49,958 nt of DNA from JAGOMX01 sp041738135. Lineage in GTDB: Bacteria; Pseudomonadota; Alphaproteobacteria; JAGOMX01. The notes beneath the pieces were generated by a model. It searched no databases and was not told the DNA's origin. It was given only the letters and a program-made list of their open reading frames with translations. Below, piece by piece: positions 16,351 to 25,064 of this stretch. Location: positions 1-49,958 of the forward strand of contig JBGSQK010000036.1 in the NCBI GenBank assembly GCA_041738135.1, given 5' to 3'. Both the position numbers and the translations under genes were made by a program. The first letter of the stretch is position 1. The number at the start of each line of letters is the position of its first letter.

Positions 16351-18147
16351 ATGCCACTACCATTTGATATTTTGAGTAAGGTTTATGGCTTTGACAGCTA
16401 TCGTGGTCAGCAGGAGCAGGTTATTGACCATGTGATTGCTGGTGGTAGTGCTTTTGTGCTTATGCCGACGGGCAGTGGTAAGTCGCTGTGTTATCAGATA
16501 CCGTCTATCTGCCGTGAGGGAGTAGGGGTAGTGATTTCGCCCTTGGTTGCTCTTATGCAGGACCAAATTCAAGCCCTAACTTTGCTTGGAGTAAAGGCTG
16601 CGGCGATTAATTCCAACATGACGCAAGAGGCCAATGCGGTTAGCATTGGTAAGATGCTGGCTGGCGAGTTGGACATGGTATATGTGGCGCCGGAGCGTCT
16701 TCTTACGGACGACTTTATCGGTCTACTAAGGCGCACTAAGATAGCCCTTTTCGCTATCGATGAGGCCCACTGTGTGTCCCAATGGGGCCATGATTTCAGA
16801 CCTCATTATACGCAGCTGGAAGCCTTGGCTGAGCTGTTTCCGGATACGCCTCGCATAGCTTTGACTGCTACGGCGGATGCGCCTACTCGAAAAGATATTG
16901 TGGAGCGTTTGCATCTTAAGAACGGTCGAACTTTCATCTCCGGATTTGACCGGCCTAACATCCACTACTCCATTATCCCTAAGAATAATGCGCGGCAGCA
17001 AATTCTCAGTTTCATCCAAGAAAAATATGCCGGAAAAAGCGGCATTATTTACTGCGGAACCCGCACACTTACTGAAGAAACGGCCGATTGGTTTAATGGT
17101 AAGGGGTTAAATGTGCTCACCTATCACGCCGGTATGAGCAAAGAAGAACGGGAGGCTAACCAACGTAAATTTCAAAACGAAGATAACGTTATTATGGCAG
17201 CTACTATCGCTTTTGGTATGGGTATCGACAAGCCTGATGTGCGATTTGTTGCCCACTTGTCGCTACCCAAAAACATTGAAGCGTACTACCAAGAAACGGG
17301 CCGTGCTGGTCGCGATGGCATGCCTGCTCATGCTTTGTTGCTCCATGGTCTGAGCGATTTGGTCATGCAACGTAAGTTTATCGATACGGCTCAAACCGAA
17401 GAACAACAGAAGCGCATCGAGCATCAAAAGCTCAACGCGCTCATAGGCCTCTGCGAAGCCGCTTGTTGTCGCCGTCAAGTGATCCTGGAATACTTCAGTG
17501 ACACGTGCAACAAATGTGGAAACTGCGACAATTGTGATAATCCCCCGGAAACATACGATGCCACAGTCATCGCCCAAAAGGCCATGTCATGCGTCTTTCG
17601 CACCGGTCAGCGTTTTGGTGTTAGCTATCTGATCGACGTGCTGCTCGGCAAGTCGGACGAGCGTATGATCAAGTTCGGCCACGACAAAGTCAGCACTTTT
17701 GGCATTGGTATTGAGTATGACAAAAACGAGTGGCAAAACATTTACCGGCAATTGGTGGCGCAAAATCTAGTGATGGTAGATGCCGAGGCCCATGGTGGTC
17801 TAAAGCTGACTCTCAAAGGTCTCAATGCTCTGAAAACCCGAGAGCAGATATTCTTACGTAAATACCAACAGCCGCTTAAAACCACCACGAAAAAGGCTGC
17901 CAGTAAAGCTGTATTGAGTAACCCTAAGGATGAAGCCTTGTTTGAAGAACTTAGGAAAAAACGCCTGGAAATAGCAAAAAAATTACAGGTGGCTCCATTC
18001 ATTGTTTTTCACGACACAACCTTGAGAGAAATGGCTGTGCATAAGCCTGGTACTCTGATCGAGCTGGCCAAAATCAAGGGGCTTGGCGAGCGGAAGCTCA
18101 AGGAATATGGGGATGCGTTTTTAGGTGTGATTGGTCGTCACGGATAG
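16351..18147 (+). CDS. recQ: ATP-dependent DNA helicase RecQ
   Basis: 598 residues from ATG 16351 (a TTG seven codons upstream is possible but less family-like). RecQ is a 3'-5' helicase in recombinational repair. Domains: helicase core with Walker A PTGSGKS at about residues 39-45, DEAH at 137-140, and the LTATADAPTRKDIVERL motif; second RecA-like lobe with QETGRAGRDGMPA; zinc-binding region CCRRQVILEYFSDTCNKCGN followed by CDNC; winged helix; C-terminal HRDC (about 510-590). All domains are present. The gene converges on ubiE with no spacing, and I see no terminator between them. Confidence 0.97.
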   Translation: MPLPFDILSKVYGFDSYRGQQEQVIDHVIAGGSAFVLMPTGSGKSLCYQIPSICREGVGVVISPLVALMQDQIQALTLLGVKAAAINSNMTQEANAVSIGKMLAGELDMVYVAPERLLTDDFIGLLRRTKIALFAIDEAHCVSQWGHDFRPHYTQLEALAELFPDTPRIALTATADAPTRKDIVERLHLKNGRTFISGFDRPNIHYSIIPKNNARQQILSFIQEKYAGKSGIIYCGTRTLTEETADWFNGKGLNVLTYHAGMSKEEREANQRKFQNEDNVIMAATIAFGMGIDKPDVRFVAHLSLPKNIEAYYQETGRAGRDGMPAHALLLHGLSDLVMQRKFIDTAQTEEQQKRIEHQKLNALIGLCEAACCRRQVILEYFSDTCNKCGNCDNCDNPPETYDATVIAQKAMSCVFRTGQRFGVSYLIDVLLGKSDERMIKFGHDKVSTFGIGIEYDKNEWQNIYRQLVAQNLVMVDAEAHGGLKLTLKGLNALKTREQIFLRKYQQPLKTTTKKAASKAVLSNPKDEALFEELRKKRLEIAKKLQVAPFIVFHDTTLREMAVHKPGTLIELAKIKGLGERKLKEYGDAFLGVIGRHG

Positions 18148-18894
18148 CTAGATTCTCCAACCCACATGCAATGCTGCAATTCCTCCTGCTAGGTTGATGT
18201 GTGAAACCCTCTCAAAGCCAGCAGTTTTCATCATATTCTCCATAGTGATTTGATCCGGAAATCGGGCGATGCTTTCGACCAGGTATTGGTAAGCTTCTTC
18301 ATCGCTGGCGACCATTTGGCCGATTTTAGGGATGATGGTGAATGAGTACTTTTCGTATGCTTCACGTAGCATGGGTAGGGATACGGTGCTGAATTCCAGG
18401 CACAAATATTGGCCGCCGGGACTTAAAACGCGGTAGGCATCATTTATGGCGCCTTGGGTGTCGGTCACGTTACGAAGGCCAAAGGATATGGTGTAAACGT
18501 CTTGTGACCTGTCTTCAAAGGGCAGGTGGCATGCGTCGCCACAGATCCAATCGATGCGGTCCTGTAATCCTCTTTCGGCTGCTCGTTTTTTGCCCACTTC
18601 TAGCATTTCAGGGTTGATGTCACACAAGGTAAGTTGCGCATCGGGGAAACGTTTGTTCATGCGAAAAGAGATGTCGCCCGTCCCACCGGCCACGTCTAAG
18701 ATGCGGAGTTTAGGCCGCGGGCTGATTTGGCCGACCATGAAGTTCTTCCATAAGCGGTGCACGCCGCCGGACATGAGATCATTCATCAAGTCATAGCTTT
18801 CAGCAACCGATGAAAACACACGTTTTACAAGGGTTTCCTTGTTTTCTGCAGGAACGTCCTGAAAGCCAAATGGTACGGTCTTTAAGTCTTGCAT
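18148..18894 (-). CDS. ubiE: demethylmenaquinone/ubiquinone C-methyltransferase UbiE
   Basis: 248 residues. UbiE uses S-adenosylmethionine to C-methylate the quinone ring in ubiquinone or menaquinone synthesis. The SAM motif ILDVAGGTGDISFRM is at residues 65-79, and the family segments FGFQDVPAENKETLVKRVFS and YDLMNDLMSGGVHRLWK are exact in style. FGLRNVTD and LEFSTVSLPMLREAY are further matches. The ATG at 18894 has AAAGGG six bases ahead; a longer frame to 18921 is less likely. Last gene of the dapF-mtaB-secreted protein-ubiE run; supplies quinone for the Nuo chain. Confidence 0.95.
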   Translation of the reverse strand: MQDLKTVPFGFQDVPAENKETLVKRVFSSVAESYDLMNDLMSGGVHRLWKNFMVGQISPRPKLRILDVAGGTGDISFRMNKRFPDAQLTLCDINPEMLEVGKKRAAERGLQDRIDWICGDACHLPFEDRSQDVYTISFGLRNVTDTQGAINDAYRVLSPGGQYLCLEFSTVSLPMLREAYEKYSFTIIPKIGQMVASDEEAYQYLVESIARFPDQITMENMMKTAGFERVSHINLAGGIAALHVGWRI

Positions 18895-18908
18895 GCGCTT
18901 CCCTTTAG

Positions 18909-19616
18909 TTAATATGTGCAATCCTTTGCTAATTGGTCTGCGCCAATTTGGAGCAATCGGTCGATTTCATTTATATGGGCCTTCACGAGAGTGTGAAATG
19001 TTTCCTCTTCAGCGCGCTCAACTTCATTCAGATTGTAGCGGAATTGGTCCTTCAAGATCATTTTTACCACTGGATGGTTCGTGAAACTATCCCTAGCTGC
19101 ATGAGCGTGGGGGTATTGGTCTTCAATGTTTGCGGAGGCATTTATCAGGGCATTAAGGGCAACAATATAATCTTTTACATTCTCCAATAAATCCAATACT
19201 TCACTGGACGCATCATAGTATTTAAATTCTAGATCTTCGCTGTTCATGCTGAATGGAGTTGCTTTTTGGGGTTCCTCTCGTTCTTCCTCGGAGGCATAGC
19301 TGCCTGAAAAATCGGGTCCGAAATCCAACTTTTCGACCAGATCTTGAGGAGGCATAAATGTACGATGATTGCCGCCTTTGACTATGCGAGTATTAGCTAT
19401 GGTACGATCATCTATGGGTGTTTCTATGGTCTTCATATTGAGAGTCAGTTCTTCCAGGTCTTTTTGTAGATCGCTGGTCAGAAAATCCAAATCAATTGGG
19501 CCTGGAGTGGCGCTGAAAGATTCATTGAATGAATCATTGAACGATGGTTTTTCTGAAGCATTAACTTGAACCGCTAGTGCTGCAAAAGCAAAACCACTTA
19601 TTATACTTATTTTCAT
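18909..19616 (-). CDS. secreted acidic protein, unknown, between mtaB and ubiE
   Basis: 235 residues, not recognised. ATG 19616 is chosen because AGAGG lies six bases before it and it starts a clean signal peptide (MKISIISGFAFAALAVQVNA); an ATG two codons upstream abuts the site. The mature protein begins with a SFNDSFNESFS repeat, is acidic in the middle (SEEEREEPQ), and ends with helical segments (LNEVERAEEETFHTLVKAHI). It has no membrane span after the signal. The start is 10 bases after mtaB and the stop 14 bases before ubiE, so it sits inside a housekeeping operon. Confidence 0.75.
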   Translation of the reverse strand: MKISIISGFAFAALAVQVNASEKPSFNDSFNESFSATPGPIDLDFLTSDLQKDLEELTLNMKTIETPIDDRTIANTRIVKGGNHRTFMPPQDLVEKLDFGPDFSGSYASEEEREEPQKATPFSMNSEDLEFKYYDASSEVLDLLENVKDYIVALNALINASANIEDQYPHAHAARDSFTNHPVVKMILKDQFRYNLNEVERAEEETFHTLVKAHINEIDRLLQIGADQLAKDCTY

Positions 19617-19626
19617 ATTCATCCTC

Positions 19627-20880
19627 TTATTTAACCATTATACCCATTAAGTTTTTGTCTGTCGTGCTTTCCAAATGAAACAGGTGAATTTCTCCTAATT
19701 GGCTTTCATCTGATCCTTTCAGGCTCACCGGTAGATAATGCTCGCTGTGCCCGTTTTGATTGCGTTCCACCAAGATGGGAACTGTTCTGCCCACCCAGCT
19801 TTGAAACAATTGTTCTTTTTGCTTTTTAGCTACTTTTCTTAAGGCTTCGGCGCGTTTTTTAATGGCGCCACCATCGACTTGAGGCATTCGAGCTGCTGGT
19901 GTTCCCGAAACGGCAGAGTAGGGGAATACATGCAAGTAGGGGATGAAGCAGTCTTCAATCAATTGTACCGAATTGGCGTGCATTTCGTCCGTTTCCGTAG
20001 GGAATCCTGCTATGATATCAGCACCAAAAACAGCGTCCGGTCTTAGCGTTCGGACTTTCTTACAGAAGTTGATGATGTCGTCCCGCAAATGCCTGCGTTT
20101 CATACGTTTTAGGATCATATCATCTCCAGCCTGCAGGCTAATATGGAAATGGGGCATGAGCCTTGGTTGATTTGCTATGAGATCAAAAACATCGTCATCC
20201 ACTTCAGCTGGATCCAGGGAGGAAAGCCGAAGACGAGGCAATTCTGGTACTTGGGCGAGGACTCGCTTGATCATCTGTCCTAAAGTGGGTTGGCCTGGCA
20301 GATCTTGGCCATAGCCGGTGATATCTACGCCCGTAAATACTATTTCTTTAGAGCCTTTTTCCACGAGGAGCTTGCATTGGTTCGCAATTTCGCCCAAAGG
20401 TACGCTTCTGTTGTTTCCGCGGCCATACGGAATGCGGCAAAAGGTGCAACGGTGGTCGCAGCCGTTTTGGATTTCGATAAAGGAACGCACATGGCTTTCA
20501 AAGCCGGAAATGAGGTGATGAGCTGTTTCCTTGGCCTGCATTATGTCGCTGACGACGATGGGGGAGGTGCTGGCGTAGCTTTCTAAAGCCATCTTTTCCT
20601 GATTGCCCAGTACTTGGTCCACTTCAGCCATTTGGCTGTATTTTTCCGGGTTAATTTGCGCGGCACAACCGGTTACGATGATTTTGGCGTCGGGGTTATC
20701 TCTGCGGGCCTTGCGAATGGCTTGTCTGGCTTGGCGTTCAGCTTCATTGGTGACCGCGCAGGTGTTAAATATGATGGTGTTTTCCAAGCCCTTGGTCTGG
20801 GCATGGCTTTTGATGACTTCTGATTCGTATGTGTTAAGCCGACACCCAAAGGTGATAACTTCTGGTGGTTTCGGGTTCAT
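19627..20880 (-). CDS. mtaB: tRNA (N6-threonylcarbamoyladenosine)-C2-methylthiotransferase MtaB
   Basis: 417 residues. MtaB adds a methylthio group to t6A37 of tRNAs. FGCRLNTYESE near the N-terminus is diagnostic for MtaB rather than MiaB (which has GCQMN). The auxiliary cluster cysteines are C13, C41 and C72; the radical-SAM triad CDHRCTFC is C141, C145, C148, and the GYGRGNNRS-type segment RIPYGRGNNRSVPLG follows. The ATG at 20880 is 4 bases after the dapF stop; a TTG start upstream at 20892 would overlap dapF. Confidence 0.94.
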   Translation of the reverse strand: MNPKPPEVITFGCRLNTYESEVIKSHAQTKGLENTIIFNTCAVTNEAERQARQAIRKARRDNPDAKIIVTGCAAQINPEKYSQMAEVDQVLGNQEKMALESYASTSPIVVSDIMQAKETAHHLISGFESHVRSFIEIQNGCDHRCTFCRIPYGRGNNRSVPLGEIANQCKLLVEKGSKEIVFTGVDITGYGQDLPGQPTLGQMIKRVLAQVPELPRLRLSSLDPAEVDDDVFDLIANQPRLMPHFHISLQAGDDMILKRMKRRHLRDDIINFCKKVRTLRPDAVFGADIIAGFPTETDEMHANSVQLIEDCFIPYLHVFPYSAVSGTPAARMPQVDGGAIKKRAEALRKVAKKQKEQLFQSWVGRTVPILVERNQNGHSEHYLPVSLKGSDESQLGEIHLFHLESTTDKNLMGIMVK

Positions 20881-20884
20881 GGAA

Positions 20885-21676
20885 CTACTCAAACAACGAC
20901 GGATCTAAAGTGCCCGTATAACTTAAACAAACAGCGCCTGTCATCTGGACTTGTAGGCCTTCTGTGATATCTAACTTTAACTGTCCCCCAGTCATAGAAA
21001 CTTTGCAACTGGCGTCACTGCGACCCGAAGAAAATCCAGCTACTGCCGTGGCGCATGCGCCTGTGCCGCAGGCAGCAGTAGGGCCAACACCTCGTTCCCA
21101 TACATTCATGTTAAGCTTTTTCCGGCTCACCACTTCTACCAGCTCCACGTTTGTGCCTTGGGGGAATAATAAGTTGTGCTGTAAATCCTTAGCAATTGAT
21201 TCTAGTTCAATTTGTGCGCCTGGTACAGCGAAGAGAACCACGTGAGGGTTACCTACATTTACGGCATAAGCATCCTTGATGCCTGGGATCTTCAGATCCA
21301 CATCCTGGCAACTGGCCTTGCCCATATCCACGCTGATGGAATTGATGGAGTCCACCTGGGCCTGGATGATGCGATCCACAGTAGCGATTTTAATGGTTTT
21401 TTTCTGCGTATCTTGTGATGTAAGCCAAGCGATACAACGTGTCCCATTACCACATGCCCCCGCAGGTGATCCATCTGCGTTGAAAATTTCCAAAACAAGA
21501 TCCGACCGCTCGTCATTGGCTGGACGCATAACCAAAACCTGGTCGCAACCAATACCAAAGCGACGATCGCTGACCCGTTGGATCAACTTCGGCGACAACT
21601 GAATAGGATTCTGCCGGGCATCAAAAATGACAAAGTCATTCCCCAACCCATGCATTTTTGTAAATGAATAGCTCAT
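20885..21676 (-). CDS. dapF: diaminopimelate epimerase
   Basis: 263 residues. Converts LL- to meso-diaminopimelate for lysine and peptidoglycan. KMHGLGNDFVIFDAR, AGACGNGTRC (catalytic C75) and AACGTGACATAV (C203) are the family signatures; the two active-site cysteines are both present. The ATG at 21676 has no ribosome site upstream; a TATAAA at 21683-21688 lies six bases before it, suggesting a leaderless message. First gene of the run dapF-mtaB-secreted protein-ubiE. Confidence 0.97.
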   Translation of the reverse strand: MSYSFTKMHGLGNDFVIFDARQNPIQLSPKLIQRVSDRRFGIGCDQVLVMRPANDERSDLVLEIFNADGSPAGACGNGTRCIAWLTSQDTQKKTIKIATVDRIIQAQVDSINSISVDMGKASCQDVDLKIPGIKDAYAVNVGNPHVVLFAVPGAQIELESIAKDLQHNLLFPQGTNVELVEVVSRKKLNMNVWERGVGPTAACGTGACATAVAGFSSGRSDASCKVSMTGGQLKLDITEGLQVQMTGAVCLSYTGTLDPSLFE

Positions 21677-21682
21677 GTAATG

Positions 21683-21688
21683 TTTATA
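21683..21688 (-). promoter_or_regulatory. -10 box for dapF, predicted leaderless transcript
   Basis: Minus-strand TATAAA, six bases before the ATG at 21676, the same spacing as at the L,D-transpeptidase gene. The -35 region is weak (no good TTGACA match at 16-18 bases). The absence of a Shine-Dalgarno sequence supports a transcript starting at the ATG. Confidence 0.4.
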
Positions 21689-21810
21689 AGAAATTTATGG
21701 AAAAAAGGGAAGGGTAAAACGGTGGGGAGGGCTTTTTTAAATTTTTTTAGATCTTATTAAGCTTTGTACCAGCCACACATTTGCGCCTAAGTAGTTACTC
21801 CGTCAAATTA

Positions 21811-22686
21811 TTAGTGGTAAGACCAACCATAATGCACTTTATCTTTAAAACTGTTATTAAATAACAAATACCCATCAAAATTATACGCAGATCTACGAAA
21901 AATAAACTGCGTTGAATTATTATTTGCATAATCTGCGCACTCTAGGAATTCCAAATTTTTGCCTAGAAAAACGGGCTCCCCATTTACTAGTACGTACAAG
22001 TGGGTAAGAAAATCACCAGCTGGTTCTGATTGAATATCTTCAATGTGATCGTTAAACCCAGCCATAGGATCCTTTTCAAGTTCAGGCTTTAAATTTACCT
22101 TAATAAAAGTATGTCCACCCGCACTAATCCCTTTAAATTCAAGATCCGCGATGGTCCATTCAAATTTTCCTATTAAATCTCTTTGATCATTGTATTGGCT
22201 ATAGGCAGGAAGTTTATTTTTTAGAGCATGCGAAACCTTCTGCTTGTCGCTTTCACTTAATGTGATTGTCTTTGATTTCTTCAGTTTCACATTTGAGGCG
22301 GTTGAAAGAACAGTAGATTTGCGAGCAGAATCTAATTTCACTTTGAAAGATCCGGTTGCACAATACTTAATTTCTCTATTTCGAGTAGCTATGGTATTGG
22401 GAAGAAAAGTTAATTTTTCAGGATAAAGGTTGATTGTTTTGATAATTTCTTCCTCATTCTGAGGTGAATGAGGCATAGCAGCCCATTTGCCATTTTCAAA
22501 TTTAAATGGTACACGAAAAAAGTGTAACTCACTGCTATCATCCCAAGAATTGTTATCTTCTATCCCAAGATAGGTTATGGAAGCTTTTGATGGAGTTTTG
22601 TTGGGGTTCTTTGCGATTGATTCATTAACTAGCATTCCAGCTGCCAATAGCTGTAAAGCCAGGAACATCTTCCTAAAATTAAACAT
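21811..22686 (-). CDS. secreted protein of unknown function
   Basis: 291 residues, not recognised. ATG 22686 is preferred because AAGGAG lies seven bases before it; it opens with a hydrophobic signal peptide (MFNFRKMFLALQLLAAGMLV) and likely cleaves near SIAKN. The mature part is beta-rich in character (SITYLGIEDNNSWDDSSELH, HFFRVPFKF, GGHTFIKVNLKPEL) and ends YLLFNNSFKDKVHYGWSYH. It contains two cysteines (in IKYCATGS and LECADY). It lies downstream of the Bax-like gene, about 50 bases away, so both may be expressed together. The following gap to dapF (21677-21810) shows no gene. Confidence 0.75.
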   Translation of the reverse strand: MFNFRKMFLALQLLAAGMLVNESIAKNPNKTPSKASITYLGIEDNNSWDDSSELHFFRVPFKFENGKWAAMPHSPQNEEEIIKTINLYPEKLTFLPNTIATRNREIKYCATGSFKVKLDSARKSTVLSTASNVKLKKSKTITLSESDKQKVSHALKNKLPAYSQYNDQRDLIGKFEWTIADLEFKGISAGGHTFIKVNLKPELEKDPMAGFNDHIEDIQSEPAGDFLTHLYVLVNGEPVFLGKNLEFLECADYANNNSTQFIFRRSAYNFDGYLLFNNSFKDKVHYGWSYH

Positions 22687-22736
22687 GGATTTTCTCCTTA
22701 TATAATAACCATACGCAGTATTCTTTAACCCAAACA

Positions 22737-23621
22737 TCAAGCTTTGCTCTTCGGCTCCAGGCTTAGGCTGTCGTACTTCATTAGGTTGTTACCTTTGATG
22801 GCGCTGCGAACTTGTTTGATGTAGGACTGGCCGTATTCGCAGTAGGCTATCATGTCGCCGATGAGGACGTTGCCGTTGATGTCTTTATCCGCTTTGCGCA
22901 GTTCTGCGCGGGTTTTGCGCATGGTGCGGTAGGCGTTGTTGCTGTTCAGATTACGTATGTATGCGGCAACACTTTCTGACAGTGTTTTGTATGCCTTGAC
23001 CTTTTGTGAGATGGTCATGCCGAAGGGTGAATGCTTTTTCAGGGCTGCATAGGATAGACCAAAGCCGCTTTCGATGGTGGCTTGGCCTAAGGCTAATGAG
23101 GGTGGAATGATGTCCACGCGGCGAGACAATTCGTTGAAATCCACATTTTTCATCTTGTACTTTTCGCACAGTTTGCTGAGCCAAAAGCGATCGGAGTGCT
23201 TTAGGGCTTTGCCAGAATCTGCTGCTTTTTTTAGCTCCAGCAGGTGCTTTCTTTCCTGGGTGATGATCTCGTTCTCGTGCAAGATCATGGGGAGTAGTAC
23301 GTGGATGAAAAGTTCTTTTTTCGTCTTCAGGTCCTTAACTTGTCGCATATCTTGCGGGAAGTTAGCAAAATAAGTGCGAGGTACCTGAAACTCGCTTTCA
23401 GCGGCTTTGCTTAAGTTGAAGTCCTTCTCCTTCAAGACCTTTTTCAGGTGGTCTGTGTTGGATAGGCAGATGTCTTGAACTTTGACTTCTTCTTTGGGTG
23501 TTTCTGCTGTTTTTTCTTCGCTTTCAGTGGTTTCACAGTGACTGCCAACAGCCACATAAAGGCTGCCTATCATGGCGATCAGTGAAGCTAAAATTATACG
23601 TTTTGTCCATTTCTTAATCAT
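22737..23621 (-). CDS. Bax-like secreted glucosaminidase-family protein
   Basis: 294 residues. The Bax family (glucosaminidase superfamily) is predicted to cleave peptidoglycan glycan strands. The match covers VPRTYFANFPQDMRQVKDLK, LFIHVLLPMILHENEII and IPPSLALGQATIESGFGLSY with Glu184 as the probable catalytic residue. ATG 23621 has AAGGAG six bases before it and starts a membrane-spanning signal or anchor (MIKKWTKRIILASLIAMIGS). A charged linker (ESEEKTAETPKEEVK) follows. The usual segment after the glutamate (GTSRFA...NNLFG) is replaced by SYAALKKHSPFGMT. Downstream of the NFU-type gene. Confidence 0.82.
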   Translation of the reverse strand: MIKKWTKRIILASLIAMIGSLYVAVGSHCETTESEEKTAETPKEEVKVQDICLSNTDHLKKVLKEKDFNLSKAAESEFQVPRTYFANFPQDMRQVKDLKTKKELFIHVLLPMILHENEIITQERKHLLELKKAADSGKALKHSDRFWLSKLCEKYKMKNVDFNELSRRVDIIPPSLALGQATIESGFGLSYAALKKHSPFGMTISQKVKAYKTLSESVAAYIRNLNSNNAYRTMRKTRAELRKADKDINGNVLIGDMIAYCEYGQSYIKQVRSAIKGNNLMKYDSLSLEPKSKA

Positions 23622-23683
23622 AATACTCTCCTTCTTCATTTAAACGGGCATCCGTGTGATGAGATAAGCCGATATACTTAGAT

Positions 23684-24241
23684 TCAGTCTAATTGGATTT
23701 GCTGAACTTCCTTAACCTCAGGAATATAATATCGAAGCATGTTTTCGATTCCTGATTTCAAAGTGATTGATGAGCTCGGACAACCCGAGCATGAGCCTTG
23801 CATATGCAGGTAGACAATACCATCTTCGAAACGATCGAAAACGATGTCGCCTCCATCCATAGCCACAGCAGGGCGAATGCGGCTATCGAGTAGTTCTTTT
23901 ATTTCTTTGCTAATGTCATCATCAGTGCCTTCATTGGCTTGCGCTTTGGGGCCTTGATGAATTTCGACAGTTTCATGGGTCACAAAGTAATGCACAAGCG
24001 TTTCCAGAATCTGGGGCTTTAACGCGAACCAATCATCATTTTCAGCTTTTGTTACTGAGATGAAATCGGATCCGAAAAAGACACCGCGGATGCCTTCTAT
24101 GTCGAACAAGCGTTTGGCAAGCGGGGCTTGCTTGGCTTCTTCTGGACTTGTAACATTCAACGTGCCTTCTTTTAAAACCACGCGACCTGGTATGAACTTA
24201 ATCGTTGCAGGATTTGGAGTCTCCTCAGTTTGGATAAACAT
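23684..24241 (-). CDS. NFU-type iron-sulfur cluster carrier
   Basis: 185 residues. Proteins of this type carry 4Fe-4S clusters to target enzymes, such as lipoyl synthase, aconitase and complex I. The N-terminal Nfu_N domain starts MFIQTEETPNPATIKFIPGR, and the C-terminal NifU-like domain has AVAMDGGDIVFDRF and QGSCSGCPSSSITLK with the cluster-binding CxxC at C151 and C154. The ATG at 24241 has GAGG five bases before it and the start matches the family, so a longer frame to 24301 is rejected. A role in supplying complex I or lipoate for PDH would fit other genes here, as inference. Confidence 0.92.
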   Translation of the reverse strand: MFIQTEETPNPATIKFIPGRVVLKEGTLNVTSPEEAKQAPLAKRLFDIEGIRGVFFGSDFISVTKAENDDWFALKPQILETLVHYFVTHETVEIHQGPKAQANEGTDDDISKEIKELLDSRIRPAVAMDGGDIVFDRFEDGIVYLHMQGSCSGCPSSSITLKSGIENMLRYYIPEVKEVQQIQLD

Positions 24242-24433
24242 GACATCCTCTCTAAAGTGGGCCAAATTAAAATTAACAATCCAATCACCTTTCGGATACA
24301 ATCTATGGGAAAAGTGAGCCCCGTGGCAAAGTACGCGTTAGTGCGTAGAAGGCGCCGGAGTCAATGCAGCGGCTATTTACGTTTGCCGTGCCTTGGATAA
24401 GTTAACTAATTGTTTAAACCAAAATGAAGGGGA

Positions 24434-24463
24434 TTGCAAGCTTATTATGTGTTGTGGTAATAT
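24434..24463 (+). promoter_or_regulatory. promoter for the His/Lys-rich secreted protein
   Basis: TTGCAA (24434-24439) and TAATAT (24458-24463) are 18 bases apart, giving a start near 24470 and a 75-base leader. The rest of the 304-base gap between the divergent genes (24242-24545) shows no gene; a small hairpin (TACGC, six bases, GCGTA) near 24330 is of no clear meaning. Confidence 0.5.
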
Positions 24464-24545
24464 GACTCGAATGTTGAATAAATTTTAGAGATATTCACAG
24501 ACAATAACAATGGGTGAGAAGCCTATAAATATGGAGAACTAATAA

Positions 24546-24980
24546 ATGTCTAAGACTTTAATCGCGTTATCAGCCGGTGTGGCTCTAGGTCTGCTCAGCA
24601 GCCCAGTTGCAGCACAGATTTTTAATCCATCAACAGCTCCAGCTACTGAAGCTATTCAAGCAGAAGAAAAGAAAGAGGGCGGCGCAGCTCCTTCTGCACC
24701 TGCAGCAGCTACAGCTACTACAACCACCACAACAAAGACAATGGAAACAACAACTGCTCCTGCAGATGACAAAAAAGCTGATAAAAAGAAGCATGACAAG
24801 AAGAACAAGAAGCATGACAAGAAGCATGATCACAAAGATGGTGACATGAAGCATGACCACAAAGATGGCGACATGAAGAAGCATGAAGCTATGGGAAAAG
24901 AGCATGAAGGCATGAAAAAAGAACATGAAGGCATGCAAAAAGAACACGAAGAAATGAAAAAAGAAGCTGCAAAGAGCTAA
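24546..24980 (+). CDS. secreted His/Lys-rich repeat protein
   Basis: 144 residues. GGAG lies nine bases before the ATG. A signal peptide (MSKTLIALSAGVALGLLSSP, cleavage near VAAQ) is followed by an Ala/Pro/Thr-rich linker (KTMETTTAPADDKKADKKK with a run of seven threonines nearby). The C-terminal half is made of short repeats: HDKK, two tandem copies of HDHKDGDMK (about residues 92-110) and three copies of KEHEGMK or KEHEEMK. Many His, Asp and Glu side chains suggest metal binding or a very soluble, disordered protein, but no known family is recognised. Own promoter and an intrinsic terminator make it a single-gene unit. Confidence 0.8.
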   Translation: MSKTLIALSAGVALGLLSSPVAAQIFNPSTAPATEAIQAEEKKEGGAAPSAPAAATATTTTTTKTMETTTAPADDKKADKKKHDKKNKKHDKKHDHKDGDMKHDHKDGDMKKHEAMGKEHEGMKKEHEGMQKEHEEMKKEAAKS

Positions 24981-25029
24981 TTTCAGCATTTTTTAGATAC
25001 TAAGGTTGCTTTAGGGCGCCTTGGGTCTT

Positions 25030-25064
25030 AAAAAGCCAGTTACCGAAAGGTCGCTGGCTTTTTT
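25030..25064 (+). terminator. intrinsic terminator after the His/Lys-rich gene
   Basis: AAAAAGCCAG (25030-25039) pairs with CTGGCTTTTT (25054-25063), with an inner ACC-GAAA-GGT stem in the loop and six T's after the stem. Typical rho-independent terminator. Confidence 0.85.

Noticed and set aside
19631..19638. TTAACCAT as a CtrA half-site
   Set aside because: It lies at the end of mtaB coding sequence, not in a promoter, and no paired box is present.
24630..24989. Antisense frame rich in Phe and Cys opposite the His/Lys-rich gene
   Set aside because: It is the complement of a Lys/His/Ala-rich repeat gene that has a promoter, ribosome site, signal peptide and terminator.
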